Under the pieces are notes generated by a model that was not told the origin of the DNA, searched no databases, and saw only the letters and a list, made by a program, of their open reading frames with translations. From SIG205 sp045545595 (lineage in GTDB: Bacteria > Bacillota_I > Bacilli_A > RF39 > UBA660): a stretch of DNA of 64,000 bases. Positions 42,609 through 51,035 of this stretch are shown piece after piece. The stretch's first letter is position 1. Every line of letters starts with the position of its first letter. The position numbers and the translations under genes were made by a program. The DNA is taken from assembly GCA_045545595.1 (NCBI GenBank), contig JAZQBG010000003.1:62001-126000 (forward strand), in the 5' to 3' direction.

Positions 42609-42715
42609 AGACTTATCTGTATTATTACAGACAAGCCTCGTTAATTGATATTAAATATTATAATATCGAGGTTGTCTATTTATTACGTAGAGTATATTAT
42701 TAACTACTCCCTCGT
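42609..42715 (-). ncRNA. Riboswitch-like leader (possible yybP-ykoY Mn2+ type) of the ATPase gene
   Basis: Minus-strand leader behind TTGATT/TATAAT. It begins GAGGGAGTAG (42704-42711 region), which resembles the conserved start of yybP-ykoY RNAs, and has AGACAACCTCG (42667-42677) able to pair with CGAGGCTTGTCT (42629-42640). The latter also forms a competing 10-bp terminator hairpin (42612-42635) followed by TCTTTTTT. The two-state fold is clear; the ligand class is a guess. Confidence 0.6.
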
Positions 42716-42743
42716 ATATTATAATTATAACACTTAAATGAAA

Positions 42744-43904
42744 TTAATCAATTCTATTCTTTTTATTGTTAAAATTAATTTTAAAACTTTTAGTTTTTTT
42801 ATTATCTTCAGTTTTTTCTTCGTATTCATTTTGAATAATATCAATGTCATTATTTTTAAACATTTCAATTGCTAATTTAGTAGCATATTTAACACAACTT
42901 AAATCATGAAAGTCCATATTTTTTTCATCTATTACATCTATTTTTGGAATCTCTTCACCATCGAGAAAATCACTATCTTCCATTTCATCATATTCTTTTA
43001 AAAAAGTATCATATTTATAAAATACACTTTCTAAACATAATTTTTTTGTTACGTAATTTATTAATCCTATAGTTGAAATTGTCATTCCATATTTATCAAC
43101 ATATTCTTCAACTTTCTTTTCATATATATTAACTTTTTCTGAATTAATTCTATTTACATAATTATCCCAATTTTTTTCTATTCTACGAACTGATTTTTTA
43201 ATTGGTTCTAATAAATCCAAGTGTACTAAAGCATATGATGATAGATGTTTGTCGTACTTTTTAATATAATCTGTTAGAAAAGTGTTTATACCATAGGCTT
43301 TAAGTTTATTAAAACTTTTAAAATTCATATGTAATATTTGTTCTAAAGTGTAGTCTTCGTTTTCATAAAAGATTTCATCAATTAATCTTTTTGCAAAGAA
43401 GTTACAAATAGTATTACTTTTTTCATATGTATCAAGAATATACAAAAATCCTAATCCATATTCTTCTTTTAAACTTTCGTCTTTTGTTTGTTCTAGTGCA
43501 GCAGCAAGTTTAATTAACTCTATTTCATAGAAAGATGATGCTTGTAGTTTAAAACTACATAATTTAGGATCTTCTAATGCCATATCACTAGTAATACCTT
43601 TAGATATTAAAATAGTTAATTCATGTGCATTTATATCGTCTTCATCAACTGTTTTTAGATAGTTGTTTCCAACATCTACAATAAAGTTAAAATCATTTTT
43701 AAATGTTTCAACTATAAATTTTACAAAATTATAATTCTTCTTAACTTCATCAGAGCATAGATTATATAAATTTTTATCTTTAGTATGTTTTATTACCTCT
43801 ATCATAAATTCATAATCATTTTCTAATTCATCAATATCATAATCAACTAGTTCGTTTCCTACAATATAATCAAAAACTAATTTTTTACTATACTTTTTAA
43901 CCAT
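42744..43904 (-). CDS. Hypothetical helical protein
   Basis: 386 residues, mostly helical, acidic and Asn/Lys-rich. The N-terminal part (DYEFMIEVIKHTKDKN, KNYNFVKFIVETFKNDFNFI) recalls the repeats of DUF4116 proteins. No membrane segment or catalytic motif. Single gene, with a 340-base gap upstream. Confidence 0.6.
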   Translation of the reverse strand: MVKKYSKKLVFDYIVGNELVDYDIDELENDYEFMIEVIKHTKDKNLYNLCSDEVKKNYNFVKFIVETFKNDFNFIVDVGNNYLKTVDEDDINAHELTILISKGITSDMALEDPKLCSFKLQASSFYEIELIKLAAALEQTKDESLKEEYGLGFLYILDTYEKSNTICNFFAKRLIDEIFYENEDYTLEQILHMNFKSFNKLKAYGINTFLTDYIKKYDKHLSSYALVHLDLLEPIKKSVRRIEKNWDNYVNRINSEKVNIYEKKVEEYVDKYGMTISTIGLINYVTKKLCLESVFYKYDTFLKEYDEMEDSDFLDGEEIPKIDVIDEKNMDFHDLSCVKYATKLAIEMFKNNDIDIIQNEYEEKTEDNKKTKSFKINFNNKKNRID

Positions 43905-44246
43905 AAAAATCCCCTTAATAAATTTGATAGTATATAGTTTACAAAATTTTTATGATTTTTTCAACTTAATATTGAGTTTTTCTGAAATATATATTATTTT
44001 TAAGACTTGACTTTTTGTAATAAAAAAGCATATTGGTCTCTTCAGGGGGACCGTTACGAATAGTTCGTAATTTGAATAACCCTTTTTAAATCTTTATTAC
44101 GATTGGTTCGTAATTACCTGCTTATCCCCTATTTTACCCCTATAAGTTAGTGTGTCGGTTCCTATATGGTTCCTGATATAAAATTCTACATTCAAAACGG
44201 TTCCTAGAATATTTTTTATTATAAATATTCAAAAAAACAGATATTT
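43905..44246. promoter_or_regulatory. Intergenic region with dyads and repeats
   Basis: No gene found. It holds two near-identical palindromes, TTACGAATAGTTCGTAAT (44054-44071) and TTACGATTGGTTCGTAAT (44097-44114), 43 bp apart; three copies of GGTTCCT (about 44158-44206); and CTTCAGGGGG (44040-44049), which is also present at 50895-50904. Near 44231 an ACAGATA/TATCTGT hairpin with T-rich flank ends the HEPN gene. Confidence 0.5.
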
Positions 44247-47102
44247 CTATCTGTTTAATGGACTTGACGTTTGACTTTTTGATGCATTTTGTTTCATTTC
44301 TATTTCTACTGCTCTTGCAATATTAACTAAATCATTTAAATTCATTACTATATTAAAATTCCTAGTACCATCATTATATTCATCATATAAATAAATTTTA
44401 TCTTCTACAACACTATTGTCTTGTTCTTTTAGTGCTTTAAATCTAAAATGAGCAACTGAATTTCTTAATTTATTTATTATATAGTTCTTCATATTTGTAA
44501 AATCTCGTTGTTCATTTGTTTTATCATCAATAACAAATTGTTTTAAATATTCTTCTTGACCAAATTCAATACCTGTATTTGTTCTTATAAATTGAATTGA
44601 ATCATTGTATGAATTATGTATAAATTGTATTGGTTCAATATTTATATTTTCAAAATTTATTGTTCTATCGATATTGCTAAAAACACTATTTACATATATT
44701 AAAGAAGCTACAATTTTAGGATTATCAATGCCAAAAATACTTTTACAAATATTAACATTATAATTAGTAAGCATTTCATTTAATAGTTCTGTTTCGCAAG
44801 AAAAAAATTCATTCGGAAACTCATCTAATCTTTCATAATTCATACCGACTCTATTAAGTAAAATTTCAATATTATCAAAATTGAATTTACAATTCATCAA
44901 TTTTACAGGCAATTTAGACATATCTATATTAATTTCTTTTTTAGTAAAATAATCTATTATTTGTGGTGAAGATATATAATTTCTATACATTTCATCAGCT
45001 ATCATTGTCACATCAATATTGTTATTTTTGGCATTTTCAAATAATCTAATAATTGATTCTATTCTATTATTATGACTTACCCAATTAGGTAATTTCATTA
45101 ATGCATCCAATGAAATATCATATTTTTTGGCAGCTTCAAATATTTTTATTACACCATCTTCTCTTACGAAACTCGACATCCACATCGCTGTTGCAAATCG
45201 TTGTTCTTCGTTCTTTTTATCATTTTCTACATATTTACAAATATCGGAAATATTAATGTTATTTTTTTCAAAATAATCTGTTAATTTCTCAAATGACTGC
45301 GGATAAAAGAATATATCACTTGGTAAACTTGACATAATAATATCGCCATATTTAGTTCTTATTTTTTTATAAAAATTAAGAGATTCTTCTAAATTATCCC
45401 ACATTTCTGGCAAAGGTAATTTAAGTGCTTCCTCTATGTCTATATCTGATCCTTTAATAAATTGCAGAAAATATTTAGTACTATCGTAATTTCTAAACAT
45501 TACGTCCGGGAATTCAATTATTTCTTTTAATGAAATATTTAATACTTCTCTATTCTTTAAAAGTTCAATTAAGACATCGTGATTAAAAAAACCATTAATA
45601 TGAATTTTTAATAAATCTTCCATTGCTACATTTAGATTTTTTATATCAGTTAAAAATCTTACAATATTTTCTTCTTCTAAAATTGAATCTGTTTTTATAT
45701 ATAAACTTGGTAATAGGTCCATCGACATACTATTCTTTTTTAAACTTTGTGATACTATCGCTAGTCTTTTTAAATTCACTTGATAAACTTCACTATTTTT
45801 TAAAATTTCAAATATTTTTTCTAATTCTATATTATTTTCCTTTGCATAATTTATAACATTAATAATTTCATCACTATTTGAAAAACTTTTAATCTCATAT
45901 ACAATATTTTCATCTATGTCGCTACTTTTCAAATATTCATAAGTCTTTTTAAATTGTTCTTTGTTACGTAAAATTGAATACCTATTATTAGAGCAAAACA
46001 CTTTTTCAATATCTAAATTGTTATTTATAATATATTCAATAAAATTTATTATTTCATGTGAATTAAGCCAATCTGATTGAGTCATTTTAGTTATATATTT
46101 TGTATCTAATTTTTTATTAAAAAAATAATCTAATAATTCACAATCAAAGTTTTCTATTTTATCTGTTAGAGAGCAAAATGCTGGAGACGGCAACAAAGAT
46201 AATTGTTCCAACGAAAACATACCTTTTTTTACATAATTAAATATAACATCTATTACGTATTCTTCTTTACCAAAAATTTCAACTGGTAATTTATATAATT
46301 TATGAATATCGTTATCACAATAAGCGATTAATTTTGTCATAACATTTGGACTTACATTATAAAAGAAACTATTTAATTGTTTTGGATCAAATTGTAACTC
46401 TCTTAATATTGGATACGCTATCGAATCTGTTGTTTCTCGTATTTCTTTATCCTCTTCTTTGGCAATAATTCGTCCTCTATTAAATCCATCTATATAATCA
46501 CTAGGAATAAGTACTTTAAAAAAATTCTTTTTATTATCAATTTCAATTAATTTACCTAATTTTAAATTTGAGTTTCTGTGTTCAAAAGAATCGCGTATTT
46601 TTTGAAAAATTAAAATAGCTTTTTTTAATTCTACGATTTCTTTTTCTATATTTATTTGAGAATTCGTATTTAATCCATGTATTTTGACTTTTGAAAGCTC
46701 ACTTTCTTTACCAATTTTTTGAAAATAAGTATTAATAAGTGTTACATTTTTATTTAACTCTGCTATTTGATTTCTTATTTCGTTTGTTGATGGTTTGATA
46801 GATTTAAGTCTATGTAATTCTTTTCTTAATTCTTCTTGTTCTTGATTCCATTGTTTGAATATATATTGAGAAATAAAAATTATATCCCATATATCCTGTA
46901 TGTCTTTATCTAAATCATAATTAATGTCTTTATCCACTTTACTAAGAATCAAGTCTTTTTTCTTAACAAAATGAGAAACAATATTTTCATAATATTCACT
47001 ACTATTGATATCTAAACCATTGATACCATATAATCTTTGTTTAGCTAACTCAAGTGATGATTCGTTTAATATTTCCTTTACTAACTCGTACAATCTTTCC
47101 AC
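44247..47102 (-). CDS. Giant HEPN-motif protein in the DpnII operon
   Basis: 951 residues. Two RX4H motifs typical of HEPN ribonuclease domains are visible: R170-DSFE-H175 in a helical N-terminal region (with a coiled coil at about 85-125) and R880-NSVA-H885 near the C-terminus. Between them lies a long array of helical repeats of roughly 30-40 residues (recurring patterns such as LPVEIFG, LPSPAFC, LPEMWDN, LPNWVSH), probably a solenoid. It starts 24 bases after the DpnII endonuclease gene in the same orientation. HEPN proteins are common toxic RNases in defence systems, so a backup or RNA-targeting role is likely. I know no named family of this form. Confidence 0.7.
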   Translation of the reverse strand: MERLYELVKEILNESSLELAKQRLYGINGLDINSSEYYENIVSHFVKKKDLILSKVDKDINYDLDKDIQDIWDIIFISQYIFKQWNQEQEELRKELHRLKSIKPSTNEIRNQIAELNKNVTLINTYFQKIGKESELSKVKIHGLNTNSQINIEKEIVELKKAILIFQKIRDSFEHRNSNLKLGKLIEIDNKKNFFKVLIPSDYIDGFNRGRIIAKEEDKEIRETTDSIAYPILRELQFDPKQLNSFFYNVSPNVMTKLIAYCDNDIHKLYKLPVEIFGKEEYVIDVIFNYVKKGMFSLEQLSLLPSPAFCSLTDKIENFDCELLDYFFNKKLDTKYITKMTQSDWLNSHEIINFIEYIINNNLDIEKVFCSNNRYSILRNKEQFKKTYEYLKSSDIDENIVYEIKSFSNSDEIINVINYAKENNIELEKIFEILKNSEVYQVNLKRLAIVSQSLKKNSMSMDLLPSLYIKTDSILEEENIVRFLTDIKNLNVAMEDLLKIHINGFFNHDVLIELLKNREVLNISLKEIIEFPDVMFRNYDSTKYFLQFIKGSDIDIEEALKLPLPEMWDNLEESLNFYKKIRTKYGDIIMSSLPSDIFFYPQSFEKLTDYFEKNNINISDICKYVENDKKNEEQRFATAMWMSSFVREDGVIKIFEAAKKYDISLDALMKLPNWVSHNNRIESIIRLFENAKNNNIDVTMIADEMYRNYISSPQIIDYFTKKEINIDMSKLPVKLMNCKFNFDNIEILLNRVGMNYERLDEFPNEFFSCETELLNEMLTNYNVNICKSIFGIDNPKIVASLIYVNSVFSNIDRTINFENINIEPIQFIHNSYNDSIQFIRTNTGIEFGQEEYLKQFVIDDKTNEQRDFTNMKNYIINKLRNSVAHFRFKALKEQDNSVVEDKIYLYDEYNDGTRNFNIVMNLNDLVNIARAVEIEMKQNASKSQTSSPLNR

Positions 47103-47126
47103 AATTTCATCTCCTATTTAAGGTGT

Positions 47127-47984
47127 TTATTTTAAACTATTAATAATTCCATGTTCTAAATCTTCTATATTGTATATTGTATCCATTTCATTAAATGTTT
47201 CTTCAAGATTTTTTCTAGCACTTAACCATCCTAATCCATCAGTAAACCAAATAAAAGTTACACCATTTACTTTTTTAGATTCTTCGGCTAACATCTTATA
47301 ACTTCTTGCTGTTTCATTTAATTTTGAACCACCACTTGAATAAAAATTAGTTTCTATTACATATACTTGATTCTCTGTTTTAATAACAAAATCAAATCTT
47401 TTTGTTGATACATTGTTGCCAGACATTGCAGACAAATCTAAATTCCATTTTTTCTCAATATCAGATAAGTACATTTCTTTGAAGTAACTAACGTCTTTTT
47501 TATATCCTCCTTTTTCGATATATTCTTCAACAAGATTTTCCATTAGATGTCCACCACGATTTTTTCTACCATTAGAATCTAAGCCAACTTCTATTCCTAA
47601 AACATAATCATAAAGGTTATTTATAATATGATTTTGTAATAAATCAAATAATCCTGATTCTCTCATAAATCTTATGTAATCTTCTATGGAATAAATCATT
47701 TTATCAAATTTAAATAAGTATTCATTCATTTGATCTTTAATAAATATCTCACGAGAACGAACTGCTAATAATAATGGAATACATTCCAAAGTTTCTGGAT
47801 ATTTAATTAGTATATTTTGAAATTCTTCTTCGATATTTTGGCTACCGATTAATGAATTTAAAATATTTAATTCTACTTTTACTTTATCAACATTTTTATA
47901 TATTTTTTCAAAATCAACATAATAAGTATAATCTGAGATACTTGTTTTAAATTTACTTAACCATTCATTAAAATCTCTTTTCAT
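47127..47984 (-). CDS. dpnB: Type II restriction endonuclease DpnII (GATC)
   Basis: 285 residues closely following R.DpnII over the full length: FNEWLSKFKTSISDYTYYVD, then ILNSLIGSQN, SGLFDLLQNH, GVEVGLDSNGRKNR, DLSAMSG and KRFDFVIKTE with YVIETNFYSSGGSKLNETA. It cuts unmethylated GATC. Overlaps the second methylase gene (ATGA) in the classical dpnM-dpnA-dpnB order. Confidence 0.97.
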   Translation of the reverse strand: MKRDFNEWLSKFKTSISDYTYYVDFEKIYKNVDKVKVELNILNSLIGSQNIEEEFQNILIKYPETLECIPLLLAVRSREIFIKDQMNEYLFKFDKMIYSIEDYIRFMRESGLFDLLQNHIINNLYDYVLGIEVGLDSNGRKNRGGHLMENLVEEYIEKGGYKKDVSYFKEMYLSDIEKKWNLDLSAMSGNNVSTKRFDFVIKTENQVYVIETNFYSSGGSKLNETARSYKMLAEESKKVNGVTFIWFTDGLGWLSARKNLEETFNEMDTIYNIEDLEHGIINSLK

Positions 47985-48748
47985 TTAGACTCACTATCCT
48001 TTCTTCTTATTGTTAAATCTAAATATTCTTTTTCTTTTTCAATACCGATATATTTTCTATTTAACCTATTAGCTACTATACCTGTTGTTCCACTACCATT
48101 AAAAGGATCTAATACTAAATCTTTTTCATCTGTAGAAGATAATATTATTTTTTCTAATAATTCAATTGGTTTTTGAGTGGGATGCTTCCCACATTTCTTT
48201 TCGCTTGGTTTTGTTAATGGTGTTTCCCATACATCTTTCATCTGCTTATTGTTATTTAGTTTTTTCATAACATCATAGTTGAACTTATGTTTAGCTTTAG
48301 ACATGTCTTTTTTTGCCCATAAGACGGTTTCTGTTGAATGAACGAAAGCACGACAACTAATATTAGGCGGAGGGTTTAATTTCTTCCAGGTAATGTTATT
48401 AATTATCTTAAACCCCTCTTCTTCAAGTGCCATTCCTATTGAATAAATATTATGCATAGTGCCACTTATCCAAATAGTACCTTCATCCTTTAAAACTTTC
48501 TTACAAGCTCTTATCCACTTTTTATTAAAATTATGTTTTTCTTTGACGGATATTTTTTCATCCCACTTACCTTTATTTACCGATACCATTTTTCCACCAC
48601 TACAAGTGATTCCATCTCCTGATAAAAAATAAGGTGGATCTGCAAATATCATATCAATACTTTGTGGCTCTATCTTTTTCAATAATAAAAGTGCATCTCC
48701 ATGTAGTAATTTAAAATCGTCTTTATCATAGTAGAACTTTTTACTCAT
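47981..48748 (-). CDS. dpnA: Adenine methyltransferase M.DpnA (second methylase)
   Basis: About 255 residues from ATG 48748 (GGAGG eight bases upstream). The catalytic motif DPPY occurs early (FADPPYFLSGDG) and the SAM motif DPFNGSGTTG at the C-terminus, the beta-class circular order of M.DpnA. It methylates GATC, also on single-stranded DNA, which protects incoming plasmids during transformation in Streptococcus. Confidence 0.96.
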   Translation of the reverse strand: MSKKFYYDKDDFKLLHGDALLLLKKIEPQSIDMIFADPPYFLSGDGITCSGGKMVSVNKGKWDEKISVKEKHNFNKKWIRACKKVLKDEGTIWISGTMHNIYSIGMALEEEGFKIINNITWKKLNPPPNISCRAFVHSTETVLWAKKDMSKAKHKFNYDVMKKLNNNKQMKDVWETPLTKPSEKKCGKHPTQKPIELLEKIILSSTDEKDLVLDPFNGSGTTGIVANRLNRKYIGIEKEKEYLDLTIRRKDSESK

Positions 48749-48780
48749 GTTATGCACCTCCTAATAATATTATTGTAAAA

Positions 48781-49635
48781 TTATTCTTCAAATCCTCTTT
48801 TATTTTCGTAATTTGTTATAATTACTTCTTCTACTTTTCCCCTTTTCTTTCCATTTGAATTTATATTTCTTTTTGCTTCAATTACATGAATATTAAAATC
48901 TTTATATAAATCTTTTACTAAAGTTGTGTTATGATTCGATAACATCACGTAACATCCTTTATCTGCTAATTCTTTATATACTCTAGCTAATCTTACTTGC
49001 TCTTCTTTTCCAAATCCATTTTCTGTATAACTATTGAATGTTGACGTTTCAGAATCATATGGAGGATCAAAATATATAAAATCTCCTTTTTTAGCATCTT
49101 TTACAGCTTCTTCAAAATCTTTATTTAAAATTTTTACATCACTGAAGTTTAAGTATGAATGAATAATACCTAAATTTTGTCCATCATATGTATTAACTTT
49201 TGCCTTTCTATTGAATGGTACATTAAATTCATTTTTACTATTAACTCTATATAATCCATTAAAACAAGCTTTATTCAAATAAATTGTTCTAGCGCTTCTT
49301 TTATAATCCGGCATTCTTTTAAACTTTGTTTTATCTCTATCTTTATTTCTTATTTCATAATAATATTCTTCTGAATGATTTGCTTCATGATGATTTAATT
49401 CATTACACATTTTATTAAATTTTATTTCATCTTTAATACAATTAAAAACATTCATCAATTCTTCATTATAATCATTTATTACTGCCTTTTTTGGAGATAA
49501 TTCAAACAATAAAGCTCCACCACCAACAAATGGTTCGTAGTATGTATTATACTCATCAGGAGCATACATTTTTAGCTTGTCAATTATTTGTCTTTTTCCC
49601 CCTGCCCATTTTACAAATGGTTTTCCCTTTATCAT
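48781..49635 (-). CDS. dpnM: Adenine methyltransferase M.DpnM (Dam-type)
   Basis: 284 residues, alpha class: FVKWAGGKRQII at the N-terminus, EPFVGGGALLFEL (SAM binding) and catalytic DPPY at 190-193 (YFDPPYDSETSTF). Methylates adenine in GATC on double-stranded DNA. First gene of the operon; AGGAGGTACC-type site upstream. Confidence 0.97.
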   Translation of the reverse strand: MIKGKPFVKWAGGKRQIIDKLKMYAPDEYNTYYEPFVGGGALLFELSPKKAVINDYNEELMNVFNCIKDEIKFNKMCNELNHHEANHSEEYYYEIRNKDRDKTKFKRMPDYKRSARTIYLNKACFNGLYRVNSKNEFNVPFNRKAKVNTYDGQNLGIIHSYLNFSDVKILNKDFEEAVKDAKKGDFIYFDPPYDSETSTFNSYTENGFGKEEQVRLARVYKELADKGCYVMLSNHNTTLVKDLYKDFNIHVIEAKRNINSNGKKRGKVEEVIITNYENKRGFEE

Positions 49636-49716
49636 ATTGGTACCTCCTGAATATTATAATCACTTTAGTTCATTATATCATATTTATAAGAAATTATTGA
49701 AGAAACAGAAAAAAAT

Positions 49717-50616
49717 TTAATTAAAATTTTTTTCTAAGTGTGGTAAATCATAATAAAGTAATCTATTAAAATTACCTTTAACAAACAATGAATCTTTTCT
49801 TAATATGCTTCTAATTTTTTTGTCTATTGTTATATCCCAACGCCATGGTCTACGATATTCTGCAATTAATAAATGTAAAACACCAGATATATTACAAATG
49901 TATTTCTTTAAATAGTTCGAATCTAATGAGTTGGAATCAATATTTTCTAAATCATATATTATTTCATCAATGTTTTCGTATAACAACTCTTTAACTCTTA
50001 AATTATCAACTCCTATAAATTTTTCATTACTATTAACTAAAAGCCCCATTTTATTTATATATTTATTATTTAAGTATAATAAATATTTTTTTAACTTTTC
50101 ACCTTTGCAATTTAATTTAACATTATTTTTAAGTTCACTAATTTTTCTATAAAAGTCATAATAATTGTCTTCATCTATATATATACTATTAACTACTTTA
50201 TAATTCATGAGTGACAACAAATCATTTATATACCATTCTGACATGCACATTATAGAATAATATATGTCATATTGATTTATTAGTTTATTATGCCATTCCA
50301 TTTCAGAACTATAAATAGTTAAAAAAACTATTAATATAACATTTGTTATTAAAAGTTCTTTCATTTCCCATAAACCTTCAAAAAAACTATTATATTCTCC
50401 AATATGTATTCCTAAAAAAATTATAGCAATTATAACAATAAGAATAAATATAATACTAACTAAATTAGTTTTATTATTTAGAAATTCTCTTTTTATAAAT
50501 CTTTTTATTCGATTAATTTTTAAGATTGTTTTTAAATACTCTATTGTTATCTTATTTTTCAAACTAACTTTATACTTTGATTTAAAATGCTTTTTTCCGT
50601 ATTTAACTAATGCCAT
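49717..50616 (-). CDS. Hypothetical two-helix membrane protein beside the restriction operon
   Basis: About 299 residues from ATG 50616 (AAAGGA nine bases upstream). A basic N-terminus, two membrane helices (LVSIIFILIVIIAIIFLGI and LLITNVILIVFLTIYSS) and a long cytoplasmic helical domain ending with IAEYRRPWRWDITIDKKIRS. The two-helix plus cytosolic-domain layout is shared by several membrane effectors of defence systems, but no family match is claimed. Position 82 bases upstream of dpnM, same strand. Confidence 0.6.
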   Translation of the reverse strand: MALVKYGKKHFKSKYKVSLKNKITIEYLKTILKINRIKRFIKREFLNNKTNLVSIIFILIVIIAIIFLGIHIGEYNSFFEGLWEMKELLITNVILIVFLTIYSSEMEWHNKLINQYDIYYSIMCMSEWYINDLLSLMNYKVVNSIYIDEDNYYDFYRKISELKNNVKLNCKGEKLKKYLLYLNNKYINKMGLLVNSNEKFIGVDNLRVKELLYENIDEIIYDLENIDSNSLDSNYLKKYICNISGVLHLLIAEYRRPWRWDITIDKKIRSILRKDSLFVKGNFNRLLYYDLPHLEKNFN

Positions 50617-50870
50617 GATTGTCATTCCTTTCTAATGATAATTATTATAATATATCACATAAGTTTTTAACAACTAAATATTAATTATTTACCAAAACCA
50701 CCGTAATTATATTGAAAAACGCTCTTTTTTCTATTTTATCTCAATATTTATAAAATTTTTATTTTTACATCTTTAATTTTATGTGTCAAAAATAATATCT
50801 AAAAGGGGCCTAAATTGTACCTATTACAGTTATATTAGTTTACAAATTTGTAATTACTGAGTTTAAGACA

Positions 50871-50964
50871 CAAAAAATGGAGCGCTATGCGCTCCTTCAG
50901 GGGGTTTTGGTTGAATACACTCTCACATAGAATCGTAAGAGTGAGCGTGTTATCTTATCACGCT
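50871..50964 (-). ncRNA. Candidate small RNA with C-rich linker
   Basis: Minus-strand promoter TTGACA (50994-50999) and TATCAT (50971-50976), spacer 17. The RNA would fold a GCGTG/CACGC hairpin, a CACTCT/AGAGTG hairpin, an open linker containing CAACCAAAACCCCCTGAAG, and end at the 7-bp terminator GGAGCGC/GCGCTCC (50879-50895) with a T run. The C-rich linker resembles those by which Bacillota sRNAs bind ribosome sites. No ORF of note inside. Confidence 0.6.
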
Positions 50965-51035
50965 ACATTCATGATATTAGAAAATGACAAAAATGTCAAT
51001 AATATTTATACCAATATTTTCTAAAATTTTAGTGA

